Assembly (NCBI RefSeq): GCF_018614055.1
Contig: NZ_JAGGPB010000034.1
Span: 124,001-188,000 of the forward strand
Direction of reading: 5' to 3'
Origin: Streptomyces sp. ISL-98
GTDB taxonomy: Bacteria; Actinomycetota; Actinomycetes; Streptomycetales; Streptomycetaceae
Length of the DNA stretch: 64,000 nucleotides
Under the pieces are notes generated by a model. The model saw nothing but the letters and a program-made list of their open reading frames with translations, was not told the origin of the DNA and made no database searches. Position numbers and translations under genes: made by a program. This document shows positions 63,436 to 64,000 of this stretch, piece by piece. Position 1 is the stretch's first letter. The number at the start of each line of letters is the position of its first letter.

Positions 63436-64000
63436 ATGACTGATGCTCCGGAGACTGTGACATCCCCCCGAGGCCCCAACGCCGGCAAGAAGGCCAAGGA
63501 CCTCAACGACGTCATCCGTTACACCCTGTGGTCCGTCTTCAAGCTTCGGGATGTGCTACCGGATGACACCGCGCGCGCCGGGTACGCGGACGAGGTGCAG
63601 GAGCTGTTCGACCAGCTCGCCGCGAAGGACGTCACCGTGCGCGGTACGTACGACGTGTCCGGGCTGCGCGCCGACGCCGACGTCATGATCTGGTGGCACG
63701 CGGAGACCGCTGACCAGCTCCAGGAGGCGTACAACCTCTTCCGCCGCACCAAGCTGGGCCGCGCGCTGGAACCGGTCTGGTCGAACATGGCGCTGCACCG
63801 CCCCGCCGAGTTCAACAAGTCGCACATCCCGGCCTTCCTGGCCGACGAGACGCCGCGCAACTACGTCAGCGTCTACCCCTTCGTGCGCTCGTACGACTGG
63901 TACCTGCTGCCCGACGAGGACCGTCGCCGCATGCTCGCCGACCACGGCAAGATGGCGCGCGGCTACCCGGACGTGCGGGCCAACACGGTCGCGTCGTTCT
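63436..64000 (+). CDS. hemQ: Coproheme decarboxylase (HemQ/ChdC), 3'-truncated
   Basis: Open to the right edge of the window (188 complete codons), so it has no stop here. Chlorite dismutase-like fold: LNDVIRYTLWSVFKL, GTYDVSGLRADADVMIWWH, FVRSYDWYLLPDEDRRRML, and ADHGKMARGYPDV with the proximal heme His. The Tyr in SYDWYLL matches the radical-forming residue of HemQ. Catalyses the last step of the coproporphyrin route, coproheme to heme b with H2O2. Follows hemY by 4 bases. Confidence 0.93.
   Translation, partial: MTDAPETVTSPRGPNAGKKAKDLNDVIRYTLWSVFKLRDVLPDDTARAGYADEVQELFDQLAAKDVTVRGTYDVSGLRADADVMIWWHAETADQLQEAYNLFRRTKLGRALEPVWSNMALHRPAEFNKSHIPAFLADETPRNYVSVYPFVRSYDWYLLPDEDRRRMLADHGKMARGYPDVRANTVASF

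Overview
The window is high-GC actinobacterial DNA and almost certainly a Streptomyces chromosome. The signs are GTG/TTG starts with GGAGG-type ribosome binding sites, rare in-frame TTA codons, a Streptomyces-type repeat inside a coding sequence, and a run of core genes I recall from the S. coelicolor aconitase to heme region (murA2, acnA, ngcEFG, rok7B7, xylFGH, dxs, fadBA, rnd, hemE, hemY, hemQ).

Layout. (1) 1-6766: accessory genes. These are a truncated MFS exporter, a membrane Ser/Thr kinase with a DUF4328-like tail, an EamA exporter plus FMN reductase, and a divergent MocR-type regulator. (2) 6741-25353: one long minus-strand biosynthetic operon. In transcription order it encodes a heme-oxygenase-like diiron oxidase, a fatty-acid-desaturase-type protein, an unknown 143 aa protein, a tandem class III PLP enzyme, a SnoaL-like protein, a dimodular NRPS (A-PCP-C-A-PCP-reductase), a P450 with its [3Fe-4S] ferredoxin, a GlcD-type FAD oxidase, an MFS exporter, a TauD-type dioxygenase, an ATP-grasp ligase and a HisC-like aminotransferase. 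Stop/start overlaps (ATGA or GTGA) couple many of these genes. I do not recognise the product. The reductase domain predicts a peptide aldehyde, alcohol or cyclised imine. (3) 25407-27453: a compact, visibly AT-richer block with a tiny secreted-peptide gene (TTG start), a 106 aa unknown protein, a hairpin with a 28-codon reading frame, and a TrmB/LuxR-type regulator carrying a TTA codon. This is the likely control unit of the cluster. (4) 27888-30271: an HTH-MurA fusion, a decayed BBE-type oxidase fragment and a GNAT gene. (5) 30586-45982: aconitase, a GH92 alpha-mannosidase, the NgcEFG amino-sugar importer, the ROK regulator Rok7B7 and the XylFGH importer. (6) 46156-64000: core genes for isoprenoid precursor synthesis, amino acid transport, fatty acid beta-oxidation, RNase D, a NarL-type regulator and coproporphyrin-dependent heme synthesis. 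The window ends inside hemQ.

The genes form functional blocks. The NRPS operon has its own oxidative tailoring, precursor supply and export, and probably its own signal-responsive regulator. The sugar block joins a secreted glycosidase, two ABC importers and a ROK regulator. HemE, HemY and HemQ are three steps of one pathway. Several strong terminator hairpins and palindromic operator candidates are given as separate entries.
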